Position numbers and translations under genes: made by a program
The notes under the pieces: model-generated
What the model saw: the letters and a program-made list of their open reading frames with translations, nothing else
Databases searched by the model: none
What the model was told of the DNA's origin: nothing
Source of the DNA: Eleusine coracana subsp. coracana
Taxonomy: Eukaryota; Streptophyta; Magnoliopsida; Poales; Poaceae
Length of the DNA: 64,000 nucleotides
Reading direction: 5' to 3'
NCBI GenBank assembly: GCA_032690845.1
Contig: CM064423.1
Span: 30,154,044 to 30,218,043, forward strand
In this document: one piece after another, positions 22,007 through 34,927 of the stretch
How positions within the stretch are numbered: the stretch's first letter is position 1
Layout of the letters: the number at the start of each line of letters is the position of its first letter

Positions 22007-24735
22007 AAAACGGAATGATTCAAATTCAATTTTTAATTGAAAAGTTCATTCCATGTTCAATAAAGAAATGATTCATAAGTTACAAAGAAAAGTCCACATT
22101 TCATAAAGTTTTATCTACAATTATAAAAATTTTATATACAACGAATAAAAGTTTTATTCATTAGAGATAGAAGTTTTATATTTATTTAATACCAAAACAT
22201 GTAAAAGTTCCAGTTCAATCGGACATGGGATGAAAACTGAAAAGAAAAAAAAAAAGATGCGGGGTCAAATAGAAAAAAAAGCGGTGCCTTCTAAAAAAAC
22301 AAAAGAAAATAATAAAAAAAAAGAGAATTAAAAGAAACGCGCGCGGACGACTGATGGAGGGAGCAACGCGACGTCCGCGAGAGAGGCATGAGAGGGACCG
22401 AGGGTGCCCGGACGTTGCCTTCCGTCCGAATATCCGGACCGGATGAACAGTCCGATTTTTTTCCCATGTCGTTCCCCGCTGGCCATCGTGCGCCGCTTGA
22501 ACCGAGCCACCCGTACAAACCTTCGCCTCCCCGTTGGCGTCTAGACTACCGACAGATGCGCCCGGATCTCCTCTTCACCTTCGAGCCGAACTCGCCCCCA
22601 TTCCCCCTCAGAGCCGAGCTCAATCGAAGCTTTTCTCCGAATGACCTCCTCTTCGAGCTTGGTCAACCGTGCGCAGCAATTCTTCCCAATCCGGTGAGGA
22701 AGAACTCGATTTCTTTCGGCAGAGGATTGATAACTTCGTTGCGCATTGATTGGCCTCTTTTCCCCATCGATTTGTGCAGCATCCGTGCCGGATTAGGTGG
22801 ATTTCTGGCCGCCGTCGACCATTGGGACTCCTTCAGGTCGAGCTTCTCCATTTTTCTGCTTTTTGCATAGGAAAAATAAATTCAGAAATTGTGATAAATT
22901 TGTAAAATGCATAGGAAATTAACTACTCGGTATTTTTGATCCGAACCAATTTTTATAGGCCCCCCTAATCATGCACTATTTATCCAAAATGCTAAACCTC
23001 CTTGTAAACTATAAGTTTATCCCGAGGCAAAACTAATAAGTAAAATACTTATAAATTTATATATAAATATTGGGAGCTGGTAAATTCTTGAAATATGGCA
23101 CACATATATATTTTGTCATAACTCATGCATCTGCAAAGTCACAAATTTTAGTTCTCTGTATTTCGGTCACAATTAATTAATTATTGTTTACATTGTTTTA
23201 ATTAAATAAAATTACTGACTCGATGCATATCAGTGAAACTTGGCTCAAAAATCACTCTTGATATGTTCTACCTATAATAAATCGCTTATGGGCATGTGAT
23301 TTACAGAACCATACTAAATAAATTAATTATCTTATTGGGTTAATATTTCCTATTTATGCTATGGACATCTCTTTAGCCTATACCTCATGCACCTAATTTT
23401 GGTTTAACCACATCAACGTTGAAAACATCTATTTTGATCAGTACCATGGTCCATGTTCATTATATTGGTCACGATCGACACACACACACCATACTTTTAT
23501 ACATTGTTATCGCGTTAAAATTATCGGAGACTGGAGTCCATAAAGGAAATACACTAAATACACTCACCCAATGTCTCTAAGCCATGTTCCCTTAATACAT
23601 CAACACATATGCGTATTATAACAACCATACTTATATTACTAGACTATCATGAATCTTCTCTCATGCACATCATCATTATTTGCATCATGTAGACCCCAAG
23701 GTGAACGACGTGTACGTCGGACTAGAGCAGGAGCCAGAAGGAGGTGTTGACCCAGCTAACTAGGAACAGGCTTAAGGAAAGCCCCAGTGCATCCCATCAA
23801 GTTTTACTCTTTTTATTTTATCAATAGATAGTGTGATGTAGGTTTGCCTGTGCATTAAGTTTATAGGAGTTGTTTGAAAACCTAGAATTGTAGTAAGTTC
23901 CCTTTACCCGATGATAGCCTTAGGACGGTAGTAGCTCTGCTTCGATTAGGTCGGATATTCGTCTAGTAGTACGGAGACCGCTCGTAGATTAGGACATATT
24001 GTTACTTGGGAATAAGGTCAGATGAAGGAAAGTTGGAATGAGATAAAAAATGAAGACTGGATGGGTAACTAGGTGGAAAGGGAAGGACAACTTGTCTTCA
24101 AGGACGTAGTCCTGCCCGAGTCACTTAAGGTTCTGCCTCGTGTCCGGCCCATGGGATCAAGTTTGAACGTACGGTTTGCATGTTGGAGTTATGGGCCCAG
24201 TAAACTAACGTAACGCCGATTACTATCTGGTTGGAAGGTACCCTACCCCTTTGATTGGTGGAACTGGGGCTAAGAGGAGGGAGCAATCCACTCACGGATG
24301 GGGGACCCTTCTCGGGGGAGGTAGGCCTGGAAGACCTTGCGGTAACGAAGCAAAAAGTTGCTCCATGCGTCTTCCAGGAAGCATGTATGGGTCGTGCAAA
24401 CAGGTTTCTCCTATAGGATGTAAATCGATTCGAGTCGCTGCCCCTCACAGTAACGAGTACCACTTGATAACTCCATCGGAACATTGTTGGAAGCTATTAA
24501 AATGATGAATGGGATGAATATTGTTGTACTAAATAATTATGTTGTATTGCAACCATGATTGTTGTAGTTATAGTGCAAACTAAATTTATTATTTTGCATG
24601 TCAACTTAAAAAAATAAGGATCCACTCTTAGGCTGTTTTTTGGCAACATAAACCCTAACTTTAGCCTGTGCATGTCTAGGAGTCGGCTGTAGATGGCCAT
24701 TGGCAGGTCAGTCTTACTGAGTATTAGTTGCTCAG

Positions 24736-25641
24736 TGATGTGAACAAGGGTTCCCGATCTTCCGAAAGGTTCTTGGTAAGTTGATTTGGTCGGAGGCGAC
24801 ACACAAATCGATCCGGCTTCAGAACAGCACGTTCTAAACCCCGCAATCGCAGCACGACGTCTCCTCTGGTTATCAACCGTCCAAAAGACGATTGACCTCG
24901 TCGAGAAGGCTAATCCCTGCCTGCGAATCAAGAACACAAGCAAGAACAACGAAGAATGTAACACAATTGCAGTTGTATGATTAAACTCTCGAAGTTGGGG
25001 TCTCACAAACCGATGAACGGCGAAACTGTTTATGAACAGAATTGATCTAAGCAAAACCCGAACCCTAATGGTGCGGCGGCGGCTGTATATAAAGACCCTC
25101 TGGACGCGCCCCTAATTGGGCTCAACTAGATACAAAGCCCAAAGCCGAAAAATAGGCGACGCAGCACCAACACAGATTCTGGACTTTGTCTTGTTTTGAC
25201 AATTCCCGATGACTCCGGATGAATTTTGACATGAGGCCGGCGGCATTGGAAAGGTCTTCTCCTTATCTTTCCGTGCATATGTAGAACGTCCAAATCCGAG
25301 TCCGTATGCGTCCTGGGCGACTGTTTTAGTACAGACTGGTCCTGGGCCCCGAAACAGACTCGAATTCGGTTTTGATTGGGCCTCCACTTTGGCTTCCAAG
25401 CCCTTGCTGGTCCTCCACGTTCCCAACTCCTTCTCCCATCATCTCCTGGTCTTCTCCATGGTTTCTAATCATAAAATAATCATTAGGTAGCAAACCATTC
25501 TCAAAAGTAACATATAGCGAAGAACGTAGGAACGAGCTCACCTCTAAATTTAGTCGTCGTGCACGAGCTCTAGTCATTGGACCTTGCAAGTCCAGATTTG
25601 GAGGAGTGTTGTGTGTATCCATGGGAGTGATGTCCTCATCA
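24736..25641 (-). mobile_element. Solo LTR of the CRM-like 920 bp family
   Basis: 906 bp. The minus strand runs from TGATGAGGACATCACTCC (25641) to GTTCACATCA (24736). It is flanked by the perfect target-site duplication CTCAG (24731-24735 and 25642-25646). No internal sequence is attached, so it arose by recombination between the two LTRs of a full element. The LTR-encoded integrase tail is still an open frame (25622-25326). Confidence 0.95.
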
Positions 25642-25967
25642 CTCAGGGCGTAGCTTTTTGTGGTTTTCAGATGATCAAGGCGTTTAGTTCCTCAACTTTT
25701 AGAACATCGTGTGAGAACTTTGCAGTCCATAGGAGGTATATCTTGTTGCTTGCCGGTACAGTGTCGTGGGCATGACACTTATCAAGACCGGATTTGTTTC
25801 TTGTATCGTCGTGAGAGGGCGATTGTATCTTACGGTTGTGCGTTGAACTATTTTCTCTAATATTAAACTATTTCACTTTCGCACTTTTAAAACTCTGATT
25901 TGTAATTTATATTCAGATTTATGTAAAACTCTCTACTCTATCTATGTTCTTGTTGCAACTATATTAA

Positions 25968-26538
25968 TTCTACTTAAATGTGTAAGCACGATGCTTAGAC
26001 GGCTAGGTAGTATTGATCACCTCGTAATCCATGGTTTGTAGAGGTAGGCAGTAGGTGGTGACATCCCTATTTGTCCATTATACTCCTTCACATTCGCTTA
26101 CGACGTGTGTTCAAGACAAAGTTGCCTTGTGTATGCCAGGCATGAATCCATACACAAAGTGTTGAATGTATTAGACTGTGACTAGTATAACCTTGTTTAT
26201 TATTGTTTGACTAAGTAACTATATAGGTAGACTAACATTCGAGATATGGCTTAGCTCGCCTAACTAAAACTCCCTAGTGACTTAGGACTTTATTTATCTT
26301 TAGTAATGATTGCTCCGTGTGTCACACTTACCCCTATATAAGCTCTGAATACTCATACCAATCTTTATGGCTACGTTATCATTAACAATCATATATTATG
26401 CTGTAATCTTTCTTTGGTATAACTATAAATGATAAGCTATTGGAGGAATCCAATAGTGAAATGCTACAATGGTATTATCCGTGCGCTTGCGGATTTTACT
26501 ATTGAGACACTGAAGTTCATCTTTATAATTATGTCTTT
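25968..26538 (+). repeat. 5' LTR fragment of Athila-like family II
   Basis: Aligns with 35940-36537 of the 3' LTR (CGGCTAGGTAGTATTGATCAC, GACTAAGTAACTATATAGGT blocks). The first kilobase of the LTR is missing, replaced by the Tekay-like LTR. Confidence 0.75.
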
Positions 26539-26801
26539 CACCATTGCGAGGGATGATTATCCTCATCGAGAAACTTAGACTACTAAGTAGAAAAGATTTA
26601 AAAATCATGGCATGGGTCTCCTTTTTTTCTTTCTTTAGAGTTTTCTATATGCATAATTTCTCGATGTTTCGATGAGAATTTCTTGACTTTCCATATATAG
26701 AAAGTGTCAATAGACATTTCTAGTGCCGTGCTAGGAATAGTAATATTTTTAGTACGACGCTAAGAAATGTCAACAAGAATTTCTAACGCCGTTGCCGGGG
26801 A
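26539..26801 (+). other. Primer-binding region, repeated tRNA-Asp-type motifs
   Basis: The clearest site is TAACGCCGTTGCCGGGGA at 26784-26801, one or two bases from the tRNA-Asp complement TGGCGCCGTTGCCGGGGA. A degenerate copy (ATTGCGAGGGATGATTAT) follows the LTR end at about 26549, and TTCTAGTGCCGTGCTAGG is at about 26718. This suggests a tandemly repeated primer region. Confidence 0.65.
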
Positions 26802-26920
26802 AGGCATAGACAAATATATATTGTTAATAATAACATAACCATATTGGTTGCATGGTAGTTATTGTTTATGCAGGCTAACCTTGTATGTTTTCTACCTTTG
26901 ATGTGAAAACAGGGTAGTGC

Positions 26921-27864
26921 ATGACCGGTTTTGATCTGCCTGAGAACTTCATCAAGAATCCGGAAAAAGTTCTAAAGAAAAGCAGACTTAACGTCTCTTC
27001 TTCTCAAAAATCTAAGCCAGCAGATCAACCAGTCATCACCGCACCACCGAGATCTAAGCCAATGGCTGAGAAGGCTCTCAAGGACTATTCCGCTCCGTCT
27101 GCCAATAACGTGCTCACTGGGTCCGAGATTGACATCGGGGATGGAAACTTTGAGATTAAGACCAGTCTGATCACGATGGTGCAGGCTAGCCCATTTTGTG
27201 GGAAAGCCAATGAGGATGCCAACGCTCATTTGCAGCAGTTCTTGGAGATATGAAGCACCTTTACCATAACGAATGTGATTCCGGATGCCATTAGGCTCCG
27301 TCTATTCCCGTTCTCACTGCTAGACGAAGCCAAGTAGTGGTTCTACGCCAACAGGGAGGTTGTCAACACTTGGGAGAAATGCTCTACTGCGTTCCTCATG
27401 AAGTTCTTCATGTTGGGTACAACCATCTTCTTCAGGGAAGAATTTTGAGTTTCCAGCAGGCGGCTGAAGAAACAATACTAGAAGCATGGGAAAGGCTTCA
27501 GGAGTATATGTCGGCCTGTCCCCATTATGGAATGGATAAATGGCTTATTATCTAGAACTTTTACAATGGACTGACAGCTTCAAGCCATCAGCACATTGAT
27601 GCCGCCGCTGGGGGAGCCTTTTTCTCACTCACCGTCAAGCTGGCGACTTAGTTAATTGAGAAGATGGTCTGCAATCAACGATGGAATGAAGAGCGACTCC
27701 AGCCACGTGCACGAGGCATGCACATTGTCAAGGAGACGGATAGGCTCACCGTGAAAGTGGACCTTATCTTGAAGCGGCTCGACATCCACGACGACCCCAG
27801 CCTGAAGGGCACAGCACAAAGCTCTGGACCATCGCATGATGTGCGAGGTCTATGAAAACACGGG
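26921..27864 (+). pseudogene. Athila-like gag, N-terminal and core part
   Basis: Begins MTGFDLPENFIKNPEKVLKK. The gag core reads TSLITMVQASPFCGKANEDA, LQQFLEI, IRLRLFPFSLLDEAK, ILEAWERLQEYMSACPHYGM and FYNGLTASSHQHIDAAAGGA, as in Retrotrans_gag proteins of Athila elements. At least four stop codons (after FLEI, DEAK, WLII and KLAT) and a frame change near 27440 break it. It is cut at 27865 by a CRM-like LTR, and some gag sequence is missing on the far side. Confidence 0.8.
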
Positions 27865-28787
27865 TGATGTGAACAAGGGTTTCCAATCTTCCGAAAGATT
27901 CTTGGTAAGTTGATTTGGTCGGAGGCGACACACAAATCGATCCGGCTTCAGAATAGCACGTTCTAAACCCCGCAATCATAGCACAACGTCTCCTCTGGTT
28001 ATCAACCGTCCAAGGACGATTGACCTTGCCGAGAAGGCTAATCCTTGCCTGCAAATCAAGAACACAAGCAAGAACAACGAAGAATGCAACACAATTGCAG
28101 ATGTATGATTAAACTCACGAAGTTGGGGTCTCACAAACCGATGAACGATAACACTGTTTATGAACAGAATTGATCTAAGCAAAAACCAAAACCTAATGGT
28201 GCGGTGGCGGCTGTATATGAAGACCCTAGGACCGTGCAAGACCCTCTGGACGCGCCCCTAATTGGGCTCAACTAGATACAAAGCCCAAAGGCCAAAAATA
28301 AGCGACACAGCACCGACACAGATTCTGGACTCACTCTTGTTTCGACGATTCCCGATGATTCCGGATGAATTTTGACATGATACTGGCGGCATTGGAAAGG
28401 ACTTCTTCTTATTGTTTCGTGCATATGTAGAACGTTCAAATCCTAGTCCGTATACGTCCTGGGCGACCGTTTTTGTGCAGACTGGTCTGAGGCCCCGAAA
28501 CAGACTCGAAGTCGGTTTTGATTGGGCCTCCACTTTGGCTTCCAAGCCCTTGCTGGTCCTCCACGTTTCCAACTCATTCTCCCATCATCTCCTGGTCCTC
28601 TCCATGGTTTCTAATCATAAAATAATCATTAGGTAGCAAACCATTCTCAAAAGTAATATATAGCGAAGAACGTAGGAACGAGCTCACCTCTAAATTTAGT
28701 CGTCGTGCATGAGCTCTAGTCATTGGACCTTGCAAGTCCATAATTGGAGGAGTGTTGTGTGTATCCATAGGAGTGATGTCCTCATCA
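27865..28787 (-). repeat. 3' LTR of the truncated CRM-like element
   Basis: 923 bp of the same LTR family as 5764-6685, with standard ends. The coding tail is cut short: the frame stops at 28574. Confidence 0.92.
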
Positions 28788-30290
28788 TCCTCCCCCTCTT
28801 GAAGTGGAGTCGTCCTCGACTCAAGCTCATCCTCTTCTCCCAAGTATGGTTTCAAATCTAAAATGTTAAAAGTAGGACTAACCCCGAACTCGGGAGGTAA
28901 CTCAAGTTTGTATGCATTATCATTAATCTTCTCTATTATTTTGAATGGACCATCAGCTCTAGGCATTAGTTTAGACTTTCTCAATTCTGGAAATCTATCC
29001 TTCCTCAAGTGTAACCACACTAAATCTCCTGCATCAAGCTTTACTTCCGTTCTACCTTTACTACCAGCAATTTTATACTTTTCATTCATCTTTTCAATGC
29101 TAAGTCTAGTGGTCTTATGCATTTGCAAAATAAATTCAGCACGCTCCTTAGCATCAACATGAACTCTCTCATTAATAGGTATAGGAAGTATATCAAGTGG
29201 AGTACGGGGATCAAAACCATACACTACCTTGAAGAGACTTACCTTGGTAGTAGAATGTGTTGCCCGATTATAAGCAAACTCAACATGAGGCAAATATTTT
29301 TCCCATTGCTTCAAATTTTTCTTCAAAATAGCTCTCAACATAGTGCCCAAAGTGCGGTTCACAATCTCAGTTTGTCCCTCAGTTTGTGGATGACAAGTTG
29401 TAGAAAATAGCAACTTTGTACCCAACTTATTCCAAGGCGTGCGCCAAAAATGACTCAAGAATTTTGCATCATGATTTGAAACAATAGTAGAAGGCATATC
29501 ATGTAAACGTATAATTTCTTTGAAAAAGAGGTGAGCAATATAACTAGCATCATCAGTTTTATGATATGGTATAAAGTGTGCCATCTTAGAAAAAGGATCC
29601 ACAACAACAAAAATGCTATCGCTACCCCTCTTGGTCCTAGGCAGTCCTAAAACAAAGTCCATAGAAATATCCGTCCAAGGAATAGAAGGACCAGGAAGTG
29701 GCATGTATAAACCATGTGGATTCAATCGAGACTTAGCTTTTTGACATGTAGTGCAGCGAGCAACAAAACGCTCAATATCTTGCCTCATCCTTGGCCAAAA
29801 GATGTGTGTGGCCAAAATATCCTCCGTCTTCTTAGCACCAAAATGACCCATCAATCTACCTCCATGCGCCTCCTGCAACAACAAAAGACGAATGGAACCA
29901 ACTGGAATGCATAGGCGGTTAGCTCTAAACAAGAAACCATCATTCAACACAAATTTGTTTCAAGCATGACCTTCTTTACAGTGCAGCAATACATCTTTAA
30001 AATCAACATCAGCAATATATTGTTCTTTAATTGCCTTAAGTCCAAAAATTCTACAATCAAGTTGAGACAACAAAGTATATCGTCTAGATAAAGAATCAGC
30101 AATCACATTATCCTTCCCTTTCTTATGTTTAATAATATACAAAAAAGACTCAATAAACTCAACCTATTTAGTATGTCTACGGTTCAAATTGCATTGAGAA
30201 CAAATATACTTAAGTGATTCATGATTAGAATAAATAAAAAATTCTTTGGGCAACAAATAATGACGCCACGTCTCTAAAGAATGTACAAGT
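28574..30290 (-). pseudogene. CRM-like integrase and RNase H fragment
   Basis: A 458-codon open stretch (29950-28574) carries the end of the integrase finger (CTTCQKAK), the core (ISMDFVLGLP, a catalytic-region VSNHDAKF where relatives have VSDRDAKF, and QTEIVNRTL) and the GDLVWLHLRKDRFP module. Upstream pieces hold RNase H residues (IIKHKKGKDNVIADSLSRR) interrupted by stops near 29957 and 30145. The catalytic Asp to Asn change in VSN, and the truncation, make it inactive. Confidence 0.85.
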
Positions 30291-31137
30291 CCACTCGTGA
30301 CCCGCCAAATCCTAACAATGCAGCGACAGCTAATGAGAAGAAGGATGGACCCTCTAACGACATTGAAGATGAAGTGGTTCATGACGGGAAGACGGCTCCG
30401 CACGAGTTTTATGACCCAAACACTCTATCGTTTCCCCGCAAAAACAGGAAGGCAACTGTGGATGAGCAATTTGCCCGCTTTGTTAAAGTTATCAAGAAAA
30501 TCCACATCAACGTGCCTTTGGTGGATGCAATGCGAGTTCCAACCTATGCCCACTACCTCAAAGACATGTTGAGCAACAAGCGTCCAATTCCCACCAAAGA
30601 GGTCATCAAGCTGACAGAAGAGTGTAGCTTAGCTATACTCAACTTGCTTCCTGGAAGAAGAAGGAAACCAGTTGTCCCACAATTCATGCTCAATTGGGAC
30701 AGAATTCTTTGATCAAGCACTCTGTGATCTTGGAGCCCGTGTCAGTGTTATGCCAAAGGCCGTCTTCGACAGCTGAACTTCATAGATTTAGCCCCCACTC
30801 CTACGCAGCTACAGCTAGCTGACTCATCAGTGCCGTATCCGACAGGGATTGCGGAAGATATCCCGGTAAAGATCTGTGGGTCTTTTGTCCCTGTGGATTT
30901 TGTGGTGCTAGATATGAATGTCGATAAGAAGACGTCGCTCATCCTTGGACGACCATTCTTAAGAACCTCAGACACACAAATTGATGTCGGCGCCAGAGTA
31001 ATCTGCCTTAACATAAATGACAAGGAGGAGAAATTTAACTTTCGACCAAGATTCGAACAATGCTCCATGGTCAGAGTTAAGTTTTGGGCCGAACCTACAC
31101 AACATCAAAGAAGTAGAAGTGAGGCCAATAAGAGATA
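30291..31137 (+). pseudogene. Athila-like gag end and aspartic protease
   Basis: Gag C-terminal region: STRDPPNPNN, FPRKNRKATVDEQFARFVKV, INVPLVDAMRVPTYAHYLKD. The protease region follows after stops near 30712: a frame-shifted LGARVSVMP-like active-site block, then LQLADSSVPYPTGIAEDIPV, PVDFVVLDMNVDKKTSLILG and RPFLRTSDTQIDVG. This order is usual for Athila gag-protease. It ends at 31137 with no RT following. Confidence 0.8.
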
Positions 31138-32034
31138 GCCTAGTGGACTTCATACAAAACTTCTTGGCACAAGAGAAACCTACTCTTGTTGCTCAGAAGA
31201 AGAAGACAACAGACACGCCTGAGCTTTGGACAAAGAAGCAGCCGGTGAAGAAGAATCCTTCATCCACACTGCCGAAGAAGGCGAAAAAGGTGTGGTGGCC
31301 AAAGAAGACCTCCACTTCCTCAACTCCGGACAAGGATGCACTGACAACAAGCTAAACGTCAAAGGAGAGAAGTCCTGTCCGCCAGACTCAAAATTGGTGA
31401 ACCCTTGTCGACAGATAAAACTGTATTTATCCATATTTCCCTTTTCAAAAAATTTTGATTTCAATTTGCATATTTGAATTTTTCACGGCATGTTGGAATT
31501 TATTCCAACCATTTTTTAAAATTAAAACTGGTATTTTTTGAAGTTTATCTTTTTGAGATTTTTGGATTTGCAGAAAGTTTGAAAATGTTTTTCCTGGAAA
31601 CTTTTTTTCACTCTTGTGGGCCTCCACTAGTGGAGCCCACTTGCCCGAGCAGTGGACCAGAGGGGTCAACCCCTAGTCGGCTGACCTGACCCCTTGGTCG
31701 GCCGACCAGAGAGAAATGACTCTCTAGCCCCACTTGCCCCAACGGCTAGTAGGCAACAACCACTCTTCAAAATGACCGTTGTTCTGCTCTGCTATTTAAG
31801 GCAATGATCGGGAGAGGTTGTTCCTCACTCCATTCTCATTCTCCACCTCTCCACTTTGCTCTAGCTATTTGCTTCCATTTTCTCCAAAACTTTGCATTGA
31901 CAAACACACTAAAAATTCCACCAATAATATTTGCTTTGATTTGCATTTGCATTTACGAGCTGGTTTCACATTTGCAAGTGTTTCCAATGAGGCTTTCGTT
32001 TGGTGTTTTTCACTAACCTTAACCCCCGTTCGAG
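31138..32034 (+). other. Spacer where pol would lie in Athila-like family II
   Basis: About 0.9 kb between protease and second ORF. It starts with a Lys-rich open stretch (PTLVAQKKKTTDTPELWTKK; 31140-31355) and passes a T-rich segment. A palindrome cluster lies at 31670-31710 (exact TGGTCGGCCGACCA at 31695-31708), then a leader-like CT-rich stretch. RT, RNase H and integrase are absent. Confidence 0.65.
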
Positions 32035-33305
32035 TTGCTCTTGTGTTGGTTTGCTCAAGTGTGCAGCGATGAACAAGATGAAGTGAGCATTGAGCACGGT
32101 GATGGGAAGCCTAACAATGCAAGTCCTACACCTTCAGCGGTGTATAGCACTCGCTCCCGTTGCCAACGTCTTGAGGAGAAGCTAGAAGAAGACACACCAA
32201 TCGAGGAACCGACGGAATTAGAGCTGGAACCATTGCCGAATTTCAGCAATATTCAACTCTGCCTCAACACCGACCGCGACTTCAACTTGGTTGAAAAGAG
32301 AGAACATGACATCTATCAGATGATCACCGATAGGTCTTACGATCCTACGCGAACATATGACCCGGACTTTCTTTCCAAGATAGGTATGGATACTAAATTT
32401 GCTTCTATCTTTCATGCTATGGGATGGGATGGTTTTGTTTCGGTATTTGAGCCTTGCTCTTGCCTACTTACCATTCAGTTCTTATGCACCCTTCAGTGGG
32501 GAGGTGATAGGATTTCATTCCGATTTAGTGGAATGAAAGTCTCACTCACCTGAACGCAATTCAGTGATTTGCTAGGTTTTTCTCCCATTACTGTTTTGGA
32601 ATTTCATTATAAAAATTTTGGTTTTAACAAAAACAGTTTTTGAGAAGAAATAACAGGGCATACCCTCGCCCTGTCACCTAGGAATATGGATATCCATAAT
32701 CCTACCTTGTGTTTTATGCTTAAATGGCTGGCAATGACTTTGTTCCCTAGAAAGAATGTTAAAATTGTGCGGGGGGAGAAATGTTTCTTCTTTACTGCAT
32801 GGTTAATAATATCAAAGTCTCGCCTATTATAGTCATTGTTAAGAAATGGGTCAAAGTTATCAAGCAAGTAGGAGATTTTGAATTCACGTCCCTGATTTAT
32901 CACCTTGTGGACAATCTTGGTTTACTTAGGAACACCCATATCAGTGATTTAATTCATGAACCGGCTGTCCTAGGCGAACATTTCTTTAGACTGGGATATT
33001 CTCTGAAACAAGGACCCAATGGCTCTTTGGTTTATTTCTTTCCCGGTTACGCAAATGAAACCCAGCTACCTAACCCGAATTTTCATTTGTATAACTGTGA
33101 TGAACTAACCATTCCTCTAGAGAAAGGCTTTGTAGCTCGCAGGAACAGTGTTTCCGGTCCTATGACCTGGAACAAATCATTGAGGAACACCGAGGCATCC
33201 TTTTTGAGGGAGGAGCCAAGCATGGGTTATTGGGATCACGCCATTCCTCACGGAAGTGGTAGTGCATCCGGGACACCGGTGAATGGCCCGGGGAGTGTAC
33301 GGTAG
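32035..33305 (+). pseudogene. Second ORF of Athila-like family II (Athila ORF / Transposase_32-like)
   Basis: The first block (32035-32553) has an acidic N-terminus, then YDPTRTYDPDFLSKIGMDTK and FHAMGWDGFVSVFEP. A stop at about 32551 interrupts TQFSDLLGFSPI. Further stops and a frame change lead to IHNPTLCFMLKWLAMTLFPR and GEMFLLYCMVNNIKVSPI (from 32781), ending VARRNSVSGPMTWNKSLRN. The pattern of F..F.GMGW, NP..R...RL...F and E.F.L..M.NN is that of the plant 'Transposase_32' / Athila ORF family, from memory. Its role is unknown. It is related in layout to the intact frame at 62329-63927 but diverged. Confidence 0.72.
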
Positions 33306-34927
33306 CTCAAGTTCCAGTGGCTTACCACCACCGTTCAGCACATATCACTCTTGCAGCAGTTCAAGGAGGGGCACATACGACCTCACAAGAGAAATTAACA
33401 GTATGTCCCTCCAGATTGATTAGTTGGACCACACCATCCATACTCATTGATTAGTGGAGGGAGGACGTCCAACGGCAGCTCTCAAGAATTGAGAATAAGG
33501 TCTCTTGGGGTAACACCCAAATGAGCTCTTATTTTTCACTCTCAAGGTTACTTCGGTGAGGAGCCGCCGCCACTTGAGTCAGCTCAAGCCAGCTTGGGGG
33601 GAGTTCCTCCCCCTAATGCGAAAGTTACTTGTATCATTTCCCTTTCCAATCACCATATGCATGATAAACTAAAAACAACAAAAAGATTTATTTCCCTTTC
33701 ACATGCATGATAAATAGAATAACTAAAATTAATTGAATAAATCCATGATGCATAAGGTTTCCTATGTTGAGATGATGAATAGTTGCTCTATCCTTATTCC
33801 TTTCATATGTCCAGTTTACAACTTAGTACTCTATATAGTTTTGGTTTGTTGACATGATTAAATTTCACCTCAAACACACTAGTGGGTAGCATAAGCATTA
33901 TCCTTCTAGGTTGTTGGGAGATATGATATGGTTAGTTAGGGCTTCTATGATCTTGCTCAATTTGTGAAACTTGACACCCGAATAATGAATTTGATAAAAA
34001 TGACAAGTTCCTCGATGATATAAATTCCTACCACAGCCATATGTTGTGCTACATTGCAAAACCTTATACATATGCTGCTTCTATTAACATTGAGCCTTTG
34101 TCAAAATTGTGTGACCCTAGTGAGAAATATTTACTGCATTCATGATCAAGCCCGCGCACATCACGCTAAGTTTCCACATTGGAAATTAGCAATCATCGAT
34201 GTCACACCATCCATCCACAAAATAAAGACTCCGTCTTCATGATTGATCTCTCCCTAAGGTAATCAAGGTTATGGCTATCGAAAAAAAAGAGAAAGAAAAG
34301 AGAAAAGACTCTTGCTCCATGAAGAGCTTGAGAGAAAAAAGAAAGAAAGAAAAAGATAGCCAATACTGCCAAATAAAGAAAGAGACAAAAAAAAGGAGTC
34401 TCCATTCCACTCCACCAAATCCACAACACATGCACATCTTGATCATGCTTGTAGGAAATGTTTTCTCCATGGATCCACTCTTTTGACTCGACGACATATG
34501 AAATACAGGTATGCCACATTTATCCTTACCCAGAGCTCCACATATCAGCCTTTAGAGGTAGGATTTTTGAGGCATCATAAGCCTTAGTGAGGAATTTATA
34601 CACTTTGAGCGATCCGAGTGAATCATTTGAGGAACTTAGATTTATCATAAAAATTAACCTCCAAGCTAAAGTCGATCGAAGAGAGTAGATGTAATGGTAG
34701 TCCTATGAACTGTTCTGTTTTCCAACCGCTCAAGATTTGGAGAAGCTACAATGCCCCATAGGTAATAAACGGTGAAGTACTCGTGCAAACTTATTCAATC
34801 CTTTATAGAGTGTCTTAGTTGTGGATTTAGGTATAAGTCAAGAATAAGACATTATAGCAACTCTAGATCAACACAAACATGAGTTTTGCCTTTACTCAGG
34901 ACGAACAAAGGTTCAACTTGGGGGGTT
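33306..34927 (+). other. 3' spacer and polypurine tract of Athila-like family II
   Basis: 1.6 kb AT-rich, non-coding spacer. A GCTTGGGGGGAGTTCCTCCC block at about 33592 is a first polypurine-like motif, repeated at about 37438. The tract next to the LTR is AAAGGTTCAACTTGGGGGG (34909-34925) after CAGGACGAAC. The A/G-rich run at 34270-34400 gives Lys-rich open frames of no meaning. Confidence 0.7.

Larger units (their letters stand above)
20415..25967 (+). mobile_element. Long LTR of a Tekay-like element, interrupted by a solo LTR and truncated
   Basis: Starts TGTGACGCCCCTGG after the polypurine tract. It contains blocks known from grass Tekay/RIRE3-type LTRs: CCCCAAGGTGAACGACG (about 23695), GGCTGTAGATGGCCATTGGC and GGCAGGTCAGTCTTACTGAG (about 24690-24725), and TTTTTGTGGTTTTCAGATGA after the solo LTR (about 25655). 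Without the 911 bp solo-LTR insertion it is about 4.6 kb. GC-rich stretches at 20880-21600 and 22330-22860 could be U3/R and leader-like. The open frames there show no family. A 22 bp tandem repeat lies at 21769-22006. The right end is lost near 25967, at an Athila-like LTR fragment. Confidence 0.7.
27865..30290 (-). mobile_element. Truncated CRM-like element (3' LTR, integrase, part of RNase H)
   Basis: Minus-strand order: partial RNase H (30290), integrase, polypurine tract (28802-28788) and 3' LTR (28787-27865). Everything upstream, including RT, gag and the 5' LTR, is absent, and the Athila-like gag resumes directly at 30291. The deletion therefore removed the element's 5' half together with some host-element gag. 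No target-site duplication remains. Confidence 0.87.

Noticed and set aside
22388..22870. 160-codon open frame in the GC-rich part of the Tekay-like LTR
   Set aside because: No recognisable domain. It lies where LTR promoter and leader sequence is expected, and GC-rich DNA opens frames by chance.
34270..34486. Lys/Glu-rich frame after the second ORF of Athila-like family II
   Set aside because: Low-complexity purine stretch in a 3' spacer. No homologue in the duplicate unit.
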